NCBI RefSeq assembly: GCF_047607725.1
Contig: NZ_JBLKSS010000324.1
Location: forward strand, 1-25,023
Reading direction: 5' to 3'
DNA from: JBLKSS01 sp047607725
GTDB lineage: Bacteria; Pseudomonadota; Gammaproteobacteria; Enterobacterales; Enterobacteriaceae
DNA length: 25,023 nucleotides
Both the position numbers and the translations under genes were made by a program. Of the stretch, positions 16,706 to 24,623 are shown piece by piece (position 1 is the stretch's first letter; each line of letters begins with the position of its first letter). The notes under the pieces are model-generated. The model was given only the letters and a program-made list of their open reading frames with translations, ran no database searches and was not told the origin of the DNA.

Positions 16706-17940
16706 ACGAGAAAACCTTAACGACTGCGGTACCGGGCGTCACGCTCACCTCAGCGGGTCTGGCTATTCCCGATATTGCCGATGTGCTGGCGGGTCGCCTG
16801 GCGGATTTTGATGCTGCGCTGGGCGGTGGCATGAGTCGCGAACTGACTACACCACAGGGGCAGATAGCCAGCAGCGAAGCGGAAATCATTGCCGAGGTGT
16901 ATGACCGGCTGCTGTGCCTGTTTAACCAGATTAACCCGGATTATGCCGCCGGGCGTTTTCAGGATGGCATCGGGCGGCTTTATTTTCTGACGCGCATTGC
17001 CGGACGGGGCACCCTGGTGACGGCGACCTGTAGTGGCGCGGTGGGGGCGGTCATTCCCGCGGGCAGTCTGGCGCAAGATACGCGCGGCTATCAGTATGTT
17101 GCGGTCAATGCTGCCACCCTGCCCGCGAGCGGCAGCGCTGAGGTGCTGTTTCAGAATACGACCCAGGGGCCGATCCCCTGTGGTGCCGGGGAGTTAATCC
17201 AGATTTACCGGGCAGTACCGGGTTGGTCGGCCATCACGAATCACGCCGCGGGCGTGTTGGGCAATGAGGTCGAAGGCCGTACGGCGTTTGAAGCGCGCCG
17301 GCGTCGTTCTGTCGCCGCGAATGCACGCAATCTGGATGTGTCTCTTCAGGCGGCGCTCTTGGCGGTGCCCGGCGTGACCGACGCCTATGTCTGGTCAAAT
17401 CGCAAGAGCGAGGCCGTGACAAGGGGTGCGACGGGATTTTCCGTGGCCCCGCATTCGGTCTACATTGGTGTTTATGGCGGTGCACAGGCCGATATTGCCC
17501 AGGCTATTTTCAACAACAAGGCACCCGGTTGTGAGATGAACGGCGATACGCATTACACCGTTCAGCATACCGAGGGCTACAGCCCACCATATCCCGAATA
17601 CGCCTTGCAGTGGCAGACGGCAAAGCCCACCACGGTGTCTTTTCGGGTGACGCTGCAAAATCAGCGCACAGAGCTGCCCGCCGATACCGATAGTCGTATC
17701 CAGCAGGCGATTATCAAGACCTTTACCGGGCAGGACGATATCAACGCCGCCGCGACCATCGGGGCGCTTATCCCTGCCGGGCGGTTTTATGCCGGTGTGG
17801 CGGCGGTTGACCCGGTCAGGCTGAATATTGCAGTGATAGAGTTATCGCTGGACGCTCAGCACTGGTCGTCGGGGGTGACGCTGGGCATTGACCAGGTGCC
17901 GGTGACGTCAGAGACGGCTATTCAGGTGGTGACGGCATGA
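16702..17940 (+). CDS. Baseplate J-like wedge protein
   Basis: This 412-residue protein is a baseplate J family member, a wedge subunit. Typical segments are ELTTPQGQIASSEAEIIAEV (about residues 48-67), NPDYAAGRFQDGIGRLYFLT, then RGTLVTATCSGAVGAVIPAG with SLAQDTRGYQYVAV, and EVEGRTAFEARRRRSVA. The ATGA overlap with the gp25-like gene and the ATGA overlap with the DUF2612 gene make the three a coupled unit. Intact. Confidence 0.92.
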   Translation: MNEKTLTTAVPGVTLTSAGLAIPDIADVLAGRLADFDAALGGGMSRELTTPQGQIASSEAEIIAEVYDRLLCLFNQINPDYAAGRFQDGIGRLYFLTRIAGRGTLVTATCSGAVGAVIPAGSLAQDTRGYQYVAVNAATLPASGSAEVLFQNTTQGPIPCGAGELIQIYRAVPGWSAITNHAAGVLGNEVEGRTAFEARRRRSVAANARNLDVSLQAALLAVPGVTDAYVWSNRKSEAVTRGATGFSVAPHSVYIGVYGGAQADIAQAIFNNKAPGCEMNGDTHYTVQHTEGYSPPYPEYALQWQTAKPTTVSFRVTLQNQRTELPADTDSRIQQAIIKTFTGQDDINAAATIGALIPAGRFYAGVAAVDPVRLNIAVIELSLDAQHWSSGVTLGIDQVPVTSETAIQVVTA

Positions 17941-18575
17941 ACTACCTGAAGACGATACAGGCGCAGTATGCGGCATCACCGGCATTAAATGCTGTGATAG
18001 CCACCTTTGAGCAGGCCGTCAGTCTCGAGCGCTTTACCGACACCTTTTTAACGGCGGTATGGGACATCGAGACGGCACAAACCTATGGTCTGGATATCTG
18101 GGGAAAAATTGTCGGCGTGTCGCGCTATCTGACGGTGGAAGATACCCCGGATTATCTGGGCTTTGACGAGGCTGAAATTACCACCATTGACGGTTACCCG
18201 CAGCCGTTCGATGTGTCACCGTTTTACGCCGGGCTACAACCCTCATCGGTGGTCAGATTAACCGATGACGCCTACCGCAAGCTGATACGGGCAAAAGCCT
18301 TTAGCAATATTACCGATGCCACCATCCCGTCGATTAACCGCTTTTTGCGCATTCTGTTTACTGACCGGGGCAAGGTGTACTGCACCGACGGGCGGGATAT
18401 GACCATGAACATTGTGTTCGAGTTTCCGCCGACGCCGTCTGACCTGGCGATACTGAAAACGCTGGCAGTGATGCCGGTCCCGAGCGGGGTAGAGGTGAGA
18501 TTTATCATTGCGCCGACGCCCAATCTGGGCTTTGCGGCAGACACCTATCCGATGGATGAGGGCACATTTTACTGA
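17937..18575 (+). CDS. Baseplate protein, DUF2612 type
   Basis: This 212-residue protein follows the J-like gene, the place of tail protein I/gp7-like wedge subunits. It has WDIETAQTYGLDIWGKIVGV, then YLGFDEAEITTIDGYPQPF, then VVRLTDDAYRKLIRAKAFSN and ITDATIPSINRFLRILF, the expected DUF2612 pattern. It probably links the wedge to the fibres. It is followed at once by a small intrinsic terminator. Confidence 0.88.
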   Translation: MNYLKTIQAQYAASPALNAVIATFEQAVSLERFTDTFLTAVWDIETAQTYGLDIWGKIVGVSRYLTVEDTPDYLGFDEAEITTIDGYPQPFDVSPFYAGLQPSSVVRLTDDAYRKLIRAKAFSNITDATIPSINRFLRILFTDRGKVYCTDGRDMTMNIVFEFPPTPSDLAILKTLAVMPVPSGVEVRFIIAPTPNLGFAADTYPMDEGTFY

Positions 18576-18578
18576 ATG

Positions 18579-18601
18579 ACCTGCGACATGCAGGTTTTTT
18601 T
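18579..18601 (+). terminator. Intrinsic terminator/attenuator between baseplate and tail fibre genes
   Basis: A 6-bp stem ACCTGC/GCAGGT with a GACAT loop is followed by seven T residues. It starts 4 nt after the DUF2612 stop and ends just before the fibre gene's binding site. Because the fibre must also be expressed, partial termination is likely. The structure is seen directly; its strength is not known. Confidence 0.72.
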
Positions 18602-18613
18602 ATGGGAGTTTAC

Positions 18614-20003
18614 ATGAAATCCAGCCATACCCCCACCAAACACGCGATACCGTTCGGGCAGAACGGCAACAAGCGTGATATCCCGCAGGACACCAAAACC
18701 GGCAGCGGTGAGGCCTCGTTGAGTCTGGGCTTTCCGCCTGAAACGATGGTGCCCAAAGTCTCAGGTGGCATTCCGCCCAGCGGCAAGGACTTTAACGGTA
18801 TCCTCAATGAGCTCTCGGCGATGGGGCGCTGGGCCAATGCCGGGGCGGGCTACCCGTTTGATGCGGCGTTTGCCAAAGCCATCGGCGGTTACCCCGCCGG
18901 TGCGAAAATTCCGAACGCGGAGAACAGCGGCTTCTGGCTGAACACCGTCGATAACAATCTGGATAATCCCGAGGTGACAGACGGCCGGCTTACAGGCTGG
19001 GTACCGGCAGAAAACTACGGTATTGCCACGCTATCCGGGTTGTCAAAAGCGGATGTAACGCTGACTGCATTGCAGGCAGCTAAAGCGCGTATCGTGCTCT
19101 CTGGCGACCTGAAGGCCAATGTAGCGGTTATCTTCCCCGCGTGGCAAAAGAGCTGGACGGGGGTGAATCAATGTACGGGCAGTGGCTCGCTGATTTGTCG
19201 TACGAAAGCGGGGGTGGGCGTTGTGGTGCCCAAGGGTGAGTCGAGAGAGATTGTTGGCGACGGCAGTGGCCTTGTGCAGCGTATCGTAAATGCAAGCACA
19301 ACAGTTGCGGGCATTACCCAACTCAGCAGCGCCACAGACAGCGAGACGCTGACTGCGACACCAAAAGCTGTTAAGGCGATAGCTGATACTCTCAGCGGTG
19401 GCCGTCTGCTGAATATCCAGTCCTTCACCCACAGCGGCACCTATACCCCCATACCGGGGACACGGAAAGTCCGCGTGAAATGCTGGGGCGCAGGCGGAGG
19501 CGGTGCGGGCATGTCCAAACAAAATCGGGGTTCGGTGTCCGGCGCGGGCCGGAGCCTATGCCGAAGCGTTACTGGATGCAACGTCGCTTTCGTCCGTGAG
19601 CATTGAAGTGGGTACTGGCGGCGCCGCCGCGCCCGCCGGCGTTTCACAGGATGGCGGCAATGGCGGTAGGTCGTCTTTTGGTACGCAGGTCACCTGTGGC
19701 GGCGGCGCAGGCGGTATAGTTGGGCAAGGTTTAGCCAAAGGCGGCGAGCCCTCAGGTGGAAACGTAATGATGGTCGGAGGGCAAGCCGGACAAGGTGGCA
19801 CTTATACATCAGATATATTAAGTAATGGTGTTGGCGGGGCATCTTTTGGAGGTTATAACGCTTTACCACACGTTTCATTAAAAGGTGATGATGGATCTTT
19901 TCCGGGAGGAGGTGGAGCTATAGGGTCATACGTTAATGATGATACCCAGTATGCTGCCGGGAAAGGTGGAGATGGTTTCATTATTTTAGAGGAATATTCA
20001 TGA
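18614..20003 (+). pseudogene. Tail fibre protein, frameshifted near C-terminus
   Basis: The N-terminal half is a common enterobacterial prophage tail-fibre type: FPPETMVPKVSGGIPPSGKD, then FNGILNELSAMGRWANAGAG, then GGYPAGAKIPNAENSGFWLN. The C-terminal part is a Gly-rich tip domain that normally starts VKCWGAGGGGAG. After SVSGAG the frame is lost: an extra C around 19549-19550 shifts it to a stop at 19604-19606. Removing it continues as GAYAEALLDATSL to 20003; the repaired length is 1389 nt (463 codons). ATG 18614 is chosen because GGGAG (18604-18608) lies 5 nt upstream; ATG 18602 is weaker. As it stands, the receptor-binding tip would be missing. Confidence 0.85.
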
Positions 20004-20230
20004 TGAAAGATACAGGCTCGTATGCTTTGATACCAGAGGGTAGCAATCGAGTTGAAAATATTATTGTCGCCAGCGATGATTATCAACGCAAAGGCTATTA
20101 CACCATCCGCTATGACGATACTATCTTTTGTCAGCCAGGAATGTTTTATGATAAAAAAAGTGGTATTTTTTATGATGATAAAAGCTTTACAAAAATAAAT
20201 AAAATTAGTGTTGTTGAAAGGGGTCACTGA
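20000..20230 (+). CDS. Small tail-fibre-associated ORF, unknown function
   Basis: This 76-residue protein overlaps the fibre frame by 4 nt, with AGAGGA (19988-19993) upstream. The sequence is rich in Asp, Tyr, Lys and Ile (GYYTIRYDDTIF, GMFYDKKSGIFYDDKSF) and AT-rich compared with the late genes. I do not recognise it. It could be a fibre chaperone or tip accessory protein, as often found after fibre genes. Its 3' end overlaps the 3' end of the minus-strand phosphatase-like gene by 26 nt. Confidence 0.62.
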   Translation: MMKDTGSYALIPEGSNRVENIIVASDDYQRKGYYTIRYDDTIFCQPGMFYDKKSGIFYDDKSFTKINKISVVERGH

Positions 20231-21863
20231 CCCCTTTGTCGATTAGGTAGACTTGAAACTTTATCTCAGACTTTTTGTTTTTATTTTCTATATTTTCGCT
20301 GGTAAATCTTATGAGTTCTTTTATCTTTTTAAGCTTGCAATTTTTGTATTGCCATAATCCTACGCCATTAAGTCCATAACTATTATTTTCCTCTGTTTTG
20401 TAATCTATTTCAGGTATAATATAATTGTTTTTGTAGGATGAAATAAAGTATGGTGATGCGACAAACTCAAATGCATTATACATATTTTCTGCTGATTTTA
20501 TGTCCTCTATTTTTTCAAGTATTGCTACTTTTTTGTAATCTGAGGAAATAAACACTTTCCCATCAGGGAAAAAGTAAATTTCTTGCATGTTTTGAAAATC
20601 TTGAGAGACCGGTATTCTTTTTACTTCTGTCAATTCTTTGTTGTTTTTTGTAACAAGGATTTCTGGTGTTGATTTTGATGAAACATAGTATATGAACACA
20701 TCATGAATCGTAAATGATCTTATTTCAAAATGATTATCATTAGCAGAAAGCGAATATGGAAGCTTTACATGTGAATCTATCTTTGCTTTGTCATCCTTTA
20801 TCGATATACGCCAAAAATCTCCGGTTGTTGCCGACAATAACATAAATTGATTACGTTCTTTGTCAAAAATTGTTCTATGAGTACGCCTTCCTAAGTTATC
20901 TATAGATGTGACTTCTTTGAAATCCTTCCCTTCAAAAGTGTAGAATACTATTCTACCATGTTCAGTATCTTCAGTTGCCCAATATTTTCTCCCATCATAT
21001 GCCAGAGTATGAGATGAAAATTTGTTCTCCATTGTTTTCCAGTTCGATAAGTTTTCATCTAATTTATCATTCCACAGGATTCTACTATGCCAGCAATCAA
21101 CTAGAAACCATTTATTATCGATATTAACCATGTATGTTGGCGCATAAACAGTATTTATCCATAAATTCTCTGATATTTTTTTTCTTATTTCATTTTTTGA
21201 CTTTTCAAAATCTTGATTAAATTCATGGCTAGAATGCAGAGCGGATACTACTGAAGAGGCAATAAGACGTCCAGCATCTACACTGCTCTTCCAGTGGACA
21301 CCACAAATAATTCCATATTCACCGATTTTATATCCTCGTTTTAGTATTTCCTCTTTTCTTTCTGGATATATTTCAGATAGTATCAAGGCAAGTGCCCAAC
21401 CAGTAGCAGAGTGACCAGATGGATAATCACCATTTTTTTTAAGAGAATTTTCTTTTTCTGGTGTGCATGAATGAGTGTTAAAGTATACGAAAGGCCGCTG
21501 TCTGTTGTAGTACTGTTTTGTGTTTTTTACCACCTGGCTATTAATCAAGGCAACAACAGAACGTAATAGCTCCACTGTCTTAGGTGTGTTTTCCTCAGTT
21601 ATCTTGAAGCCTACTGCATCTGAAAATAATTCATCAATGTTATTCGAATCAGTGATTTCTATGGCCTCATTCCAATCTGATTTTTTTGATGCGATTTCTG
21701 GGCGAACATACACACTTTTATCTGCATTGAACGCTGCGCTTTTTTCTTTTGGTGGAGGTGGTAAGATATAAAGGCTATTAGGAATTTGTTCGCTAGACAG
21801 ATAAGTGTTGGCAAAGCTTAAGTTACTTATCAGTAGTGTTAATAACGTTATTCTCTTCTTCAA
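20205..21863 (-). CDS. Secreted PAP2/class A acid phosphatase-like protein with long C-terminal domain
   Basis: This 552-residue protein starts at TTG 21863, supported by a signal peptide directly after it (KKRITLLTLLISNLSFA, cleavage after residue 18) and a TAG in frame just upstream. The N-terminal domain has PAP2 motif 1 KQYYNRQRP (116-124), motif 2 GDYPSGHS (145-152) and a third motif region GVHWKSSVDAGR (188-199). In motif 3, the SR pair is Y183-G184 and the Asp four residues after the catalytic His190 is Ser194, so activity is doubtful. Residues about 235-520 add a beta-rich domain (FLVDCWHSRILWND, HTLAYDGRKYWATEDT) that resembles a propeller. The gene is AT-rich unlike the late genes and is probably a moron acquired by the phage. 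Confidence 0.85.
   Translation of the reverse strand: MKKRITLLTLLISNLSFANTYLSSEQIPNSLYILPPPPKEKSAAFNADKSVYVRPEIASKKSDWNEAIEITDSNNIDELFSDAVGFKITEENTPKTVELLRSVVALINSQVVKNTKQYYNRQRPFVYFNTHSCTPEKENSLKKNGDYPSGHSATGWALALILSEIYPERKEEILKRGYKIGEYGIICGVHWKSSVDAGRLIASSVVSALHSSHEFNQDFEKSKNEIRKKISENLWINTVYAPTYMVNIDNKWFLVDCWHSRILWNDKLDENLSNWKTMENKFSSHTLAYDGRKYWATEDTEHGRIVFYTFEGKDFKEVTSIDNLGRRTHRTIFDKERNQFMLLSATTGDFWRISIKDDKAKIDSHVKLPYSLSANDNHFEIRSFTIHDVFIYYVSSKSTPEILVTKNNKELTEVKRIPVSQDFQNMQEIYFFPDGKVFISSDYKKVAILEKIEDIKSAENMYNAFEFVASPYFISSYKNNYIIPEIDYKTEENNSYGLNGVGLWQYKNCKLKKIKELIRFTSENIENKNKKSEIKFQVYLIDKGVSDPFQQH
20217..20237. terminator. Palindromic hairpin between convergent genes, possible bidirectional terminator
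   Basis: AAAGGGGTCA-C-TGACCCCTTT is a perfect 10-bp inverted repeat with a single central base. It lies at the meeting point of the + strand fibre-associated ORF and the minus-strand phosphatase-like gene and covers both stop regions. Each arm ends in only three T residues, so terminator activity is likely but not certain. Confidence 0.5.
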
Positions 21864-21951
21864 TTTTATTTTTTCCTATCTCTAAATAGAGTGAGAGCGC
21901 AACCTTTAGCAAGACAGATATCGATAGTAAAAATTAATGCTAGAGAATCTA

Positions 21952-22903
21952 CTAACTCAACAAATCATCCAGCTCAAGGTCGGAGAGACCGGTAAACTGT
22001 TTCACCGCACTCCGAGTTAGGCCACTGTTGAGCATATGTTGGGCGATCTTGAGCGAGGCAAGCTTTTCACCTTTTTCTATGCCTTTCTGCTCGCCAAGCT
22101 GGATGCCTTCTTGACGCCCGAGTTGGATGCCCTTCTGGATGCCCTTAGCTTCAAGCTGCTCTGCAATGGTCATGATGTCCTCCCGGTAGTCTGTTGCTTT
22201 GGTGGCGATATGCTGTAGGAATTGCGCCTCATCCGAAGTATTTCCGCGTTCTGCAATATAGTACATCAGGCTACGGAACTGCTCTTTCGGTATCGCCCAT
22301 AGATTCAGCAACCGAGCGATATCAGCGGCTAGTTCTAACATGTCCCGAGTTCGGATGTGCTTCTGCACTAACTCTAGCAGAGCTACCCGCCGATGAGACA
22401 GTATTTCATCATCCGGCATAGCAGTGATATCAACCAGCGGGAATGCTTGCCTGTAGACTGATTCTGCCTGTTCAGGGTCAGCAAAGCAATCCAGCCATTG
22501 GGTGCTGTACGGATACGGCGACGTGGTGCCGTGGTAGAACAGCAACGGAATCACCACCGGCAAAGAGTCATTACCTTGCTCAAGGTGCCGCTGCATCGCG
22601 GCGACGGCATACCGCATCAGGCGAAACGCCATCAGCTTTTCCGGTCGGCTCTGGTGCTCGACAAGGCAGTAGACGTAACCATCATGGCCCGTCGTGGTCT
22701 TCATTGAATATAGCATGTCCGAGCATTGGTTCTTAAGGTCGTCTTCGATGAAGCTGCCCGATTCCATCGCCAGAGTGCTGAAAGTGCACCGCTCCCGCAG
22801 ATGTGGCGGCAGATGAATTTCCAGAAAGTCCCCGAGCGACGGCGATATCGCCGAGAAACTTTTTGAACAGGGCGTCGTGTTGGGATAGTGAGGATTTTGT
22901 CAT
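21952..22903 (-). pseudogene. Rpn-family recombination-promoting nuclease/putative transposase, frameshifted
   Basis: This is an Rpn (PD-(D/E)XK, Transposase_31) type gene. The frame starts at ATG 22903 with the typical QHDALFKKFLGDIAVAR, then should continue DFLEIHLPPHLRERC. An extra G (CCCC at 22830-22833 on the + strand) shifts the frame there. The rest, from MESGSFIEDDLKNQCSDMLY through VYCLVEHQSRPEKLMAFRLM to the C-terminal Gly/Gln/Glu/Lys-rich GIQLGRQEGIQLGEQKG repeats, is intact to 21952. The repaired length is 951 nt, 317 codons, normal for the family. Rpn proteins cut DNA and raise RecA-independent recombination. The 271-residue fragment starting inside the gene lacks the N-terminal part of the nuclease domain. 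Confidence 0.87.
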
Positions 22904-22940
22904 CGGTGGAGTATACCTTGCTCAGGTTGCGGTATGCCAT

Positions 22941-22975
22941 CGAAATCCCCGGCCTTCAGGGCGGGGAGCAGTCAA
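22941..22975 (+). mobile_element. Possible IS200/IS605 right-end remnant (hairpin)
   Basis: CCCCGGCCTTCAGGGCGGGG (22947-22966) forms a hairpin with one G-G mismatch and a TTCA loop, preceded by GAAAT and followed by AGCAGTCAA. This resembles the conserved right end of IS200/IS605-type elements. No tnpA or tnpB is present in the window. On the minus strand it lies just after the next gene's stop, so it may simply act as a terminator. Confidence 0.4.
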
Positions 22976-23277
22976 CGCAAAATATCATCAACACGAATCA
23001 ATCCATTTCTGCTCAAATATTCCATAGCACGGGAATGTAACTTGCTGTCTGGTCTTGCATTTCTAAGTGAGTGGGCTAATCGCTTAACCCACATTGTCAA
23101 TTCGTCCACTTGATTAGCGCTTTTCACTAGCGCAAGAGCCATATTTTCGACATTTTCACTAGTACAGACTCGTCCCCGGTTTTCTGCGTGAATTGTGTCG
23201 AATGGCTTGTAATTTGCATTCCTGCATAGTTCCACTATTTCCTGCAGGAATTCTCTGGTCAATGTTGATTCACTCAA
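22972..23277 (-). CDS. Phage early-region protein, Ea22-like C-terminus
   Basis: This 101-residue protein starts at TTG 23277, with AAGGAG 7 nt upstream on the minus strand (23290-23285). The C-terminal segment WVKRLAHSLRNARPDSKLHS, then AMEYLSRNGLIRVDDILR, is a pattern found at the C-terminus of many small lambdoid accessory proteins (Ea22/Ead-like). The N-terminal half is not recognised. Function unknown; such genes lie in the early or accessory region of enterobacterial phages. Confidence 0.65.
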   Translation of the reverse strand: MSESTLTREFLQEIVELCRNANYKPFDTIHAENRGRVCTSENVENMALALVKSANQVDELTMWVKRLAHSLRNARPDSKLHSRAMEYLSRNGLIRVDDILR

Positions 23278-23300
23278 TGCTTATCTCCTTAACATCCTGC

Positions 23301-23320
23301 CCGCTGAGAGCGGTTTTTTT
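23301..23320 (+). terminator. Intrinsic terminator on + strand
   Basis: Stem CCGCT/AGCGG with a GAG loop is followed by seven T residues. It lies 11 nt beyond the binding site of the minus-strand gene that ends at 22972. No + strand gene that it would serve is evident upstream. Confidence 0.65.
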
Positions 23321-23336
23321 GTGCCTGAAAAACGTA

Positions 23337-23370
23337 AGCCCCGACTGTTACAAGCAGTGCGGGGCTTTTT
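23337..23370. terminator. Strong hairpin terminator, probably bidirectional
   Basis: AGCCCCG (23337-23343) pairs with CGGGGCT (23360-23366), with a further ACTG/CAGT stem inside and one bulged G. TTTTT follows on the + strand. On the minus strand TTACGTTTTT follows, so it may also end transcription of the P63C gene, whose stop is about 93 nt upstream on that strand. Confidence 0.65.
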
Positions 23371-23462
23371 CATGTCTGGTTTTGGTATCGATACTACGGT
23401 CAAGGAGGTCGTGCGTGAATTATAAACGAATTTTGCTGAGGTTGACTATGAAAAATGGTGAA

Positions 23463-24482
23463 TTAATTTTCTTCATCACTCAGGCCGTGCATTTGAGTTC
23501 CTGTGCGCGGAAACGCTCGTTTAAAGGCTCTGTCGAATTCTGTTTTGTTCCTTGAGCTTGATAGTATGCCTACCACCTGCCATAAGTGTGCCCTAAATAT
23601 AGGCATACCTACGTTCTCTGTTAGGAACTGGAACATCTTATATCTCCGCTTGCCATTGGCATATACAACAGGGTTCTGCTCATCAAGCATATCCAAAACA
23701 GCGCCTTTACTTAACGCTAACGGCTCGTATATATATTTTCGGGTAAATTTTCCGAAGAACTGAGGGTGACGCACTGGGGTCTTCTGCGTCAATCCGTAGA
23801 GGCGATAGAAACCATCCGTAAATTGTTTCGGAAATTCTTTTGAGTATTCTTTGACCTGTTCTCTGATAAAATCCTGGAATAAGGTGCGGTATTCGTCTTG
23901 ACGCTTTTCGTCTATATGACCTGTAGCCTCATCGACAAGGGCAACAATGCCCACCTCTGCAAGACCTCTCATCACAATATCAGCCTGAACTGAAATCGGT
24001 ATTTGAGAAGGTAGAAGAGTATTGCCATTATCTCTCATTTTGAGATAAACGTTGCAAATCTTTGGCAGCAAAGACGCCTCAATACCGTATGCTGGTGAGG
24101 CCCCTTTGTTGCTTTTGAAAAGTCGGCGCCGGGCAAGACCTTCCAATAATTCGTTATTAATGAATGGTTTAATGTTTTTTGCTGAAAGAAAAACAGGTAA
24201 ATAGGCGCAATCTGGATTATTTTTCATTCTCTTCCAGTGTGATCCACCTCGCTTACCGCCAAATGCCTTGGTTATAGCTCTTTCTGAAAGCACTCGCGAT
24301 CCATCTTCCAGAACGGCACACTGTATGGTCATATCACCTATTGTTATGTTGCCAGCTTTCTTAGCAACCTCTACGCCATCGTCAGTTTCCCATCTTGCTG
24401 CCGCTGCTTTTTTTGCAATCTCAGTACGTTGTTCCTGTGTTAGGGACTCTGCACGGGCTACCCCACCTTTAGCTCTCCCCAT
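23463..24482 (-). CDS. P63C-domain phage protein
   Basis: This 339-residue protein starts at ATG 24482, which begins MGRAKGGVARAESLT. The frame is open to TTG 24512, a possible alternative. The N-terminal segment EQRTEIAKKAAAARW is common to this type. A middle part has EDGSRVLSERAITKAFGGKR, and the C-terminal P63C domain reads VALVDEATGHIDEKRQDEYR, then KEYSKEFPKQFTDGFYRLYG. The domain occurs in phage and plasmid proteins; its biochemical role is not established, and a regulatory or DNA-binding function is only a guess. Operator-like repeats and a promoter candidate lie upstream. Base composition is lower in GC than the late genes. Confidence 0.82.
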   Translation of the reverse strand: MGRAKGGVARAESLTQEQRTEIAKKAAAARWETDDGVEVAKKAGNITIGDMTIQCAVLEDGSRVLSERAITKAFGGKRGGSHWKRMKNNPDCAYLPVFLSAKNIKPFINNELLEGLARRRLFKSNKGASPAYGIEASLLPKICNVYLKMRDNGNTLLPSQIPISVQADIVMRGLAEVGIVALVDEATGHIDEKRQDEYRTLFQDFIREQVKEYSKEFPKQFTDGFYRLYGLTQKTPVRHPQFFGKFTRKYIYEPLALSKGAVLDMLDEQNPVVYANGKRRYKMFQFLTENVGMPIFRAHLWQVVGILSSSRNKTEFDRAFKRAFPRTGTQMHGLSDEEN

Positions 24483-24508
24483 GCATTCTTTCTTTTCTGT
24501 TACCACAA

Positions 24509-24592
24509 GCAAGCACCATTTTTAAAAAACATGCTTGCATGGTAACTGCCCTATTTGAGTTTAGCAAGTACGTTTATAATTTTTATGCTTGC
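24509..24592 (-). promoter_or_regulatory. Promoter region with operator-like repeats upstream of the P63C gene
   Basis: Four GCAAGYA half-sites lie at 24509-24515 (+), 24532-24538 (-), 24564-24570 (+) and 24586-24592 (-), forming two inverted pairs with half-site spacings of 23 and 22 nt. A minus-strand promoter candidate, TTGCTA (24567-24562), 17 nt, then TACCAT (24544-24539), runs between them, each box matching four of six consensus bases. Two half-sites overlap or abut these boxes, as expected for repression. Regulator identity is unknown. Confidence 0.45.
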
Positions 24593-24623
24593 AGCTGTGT
24601 AGATATTTTAAGAAAGCCACCTT

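Noticed and set aside
22701..22940. Short Arg-rich minus-strand protein before the Rpn gene
   Set aside because: It is the Rpn N-terminal region read in a wrong frame before and after the one-base insertion; the true start at 22903 lies in a different frame for the first part.
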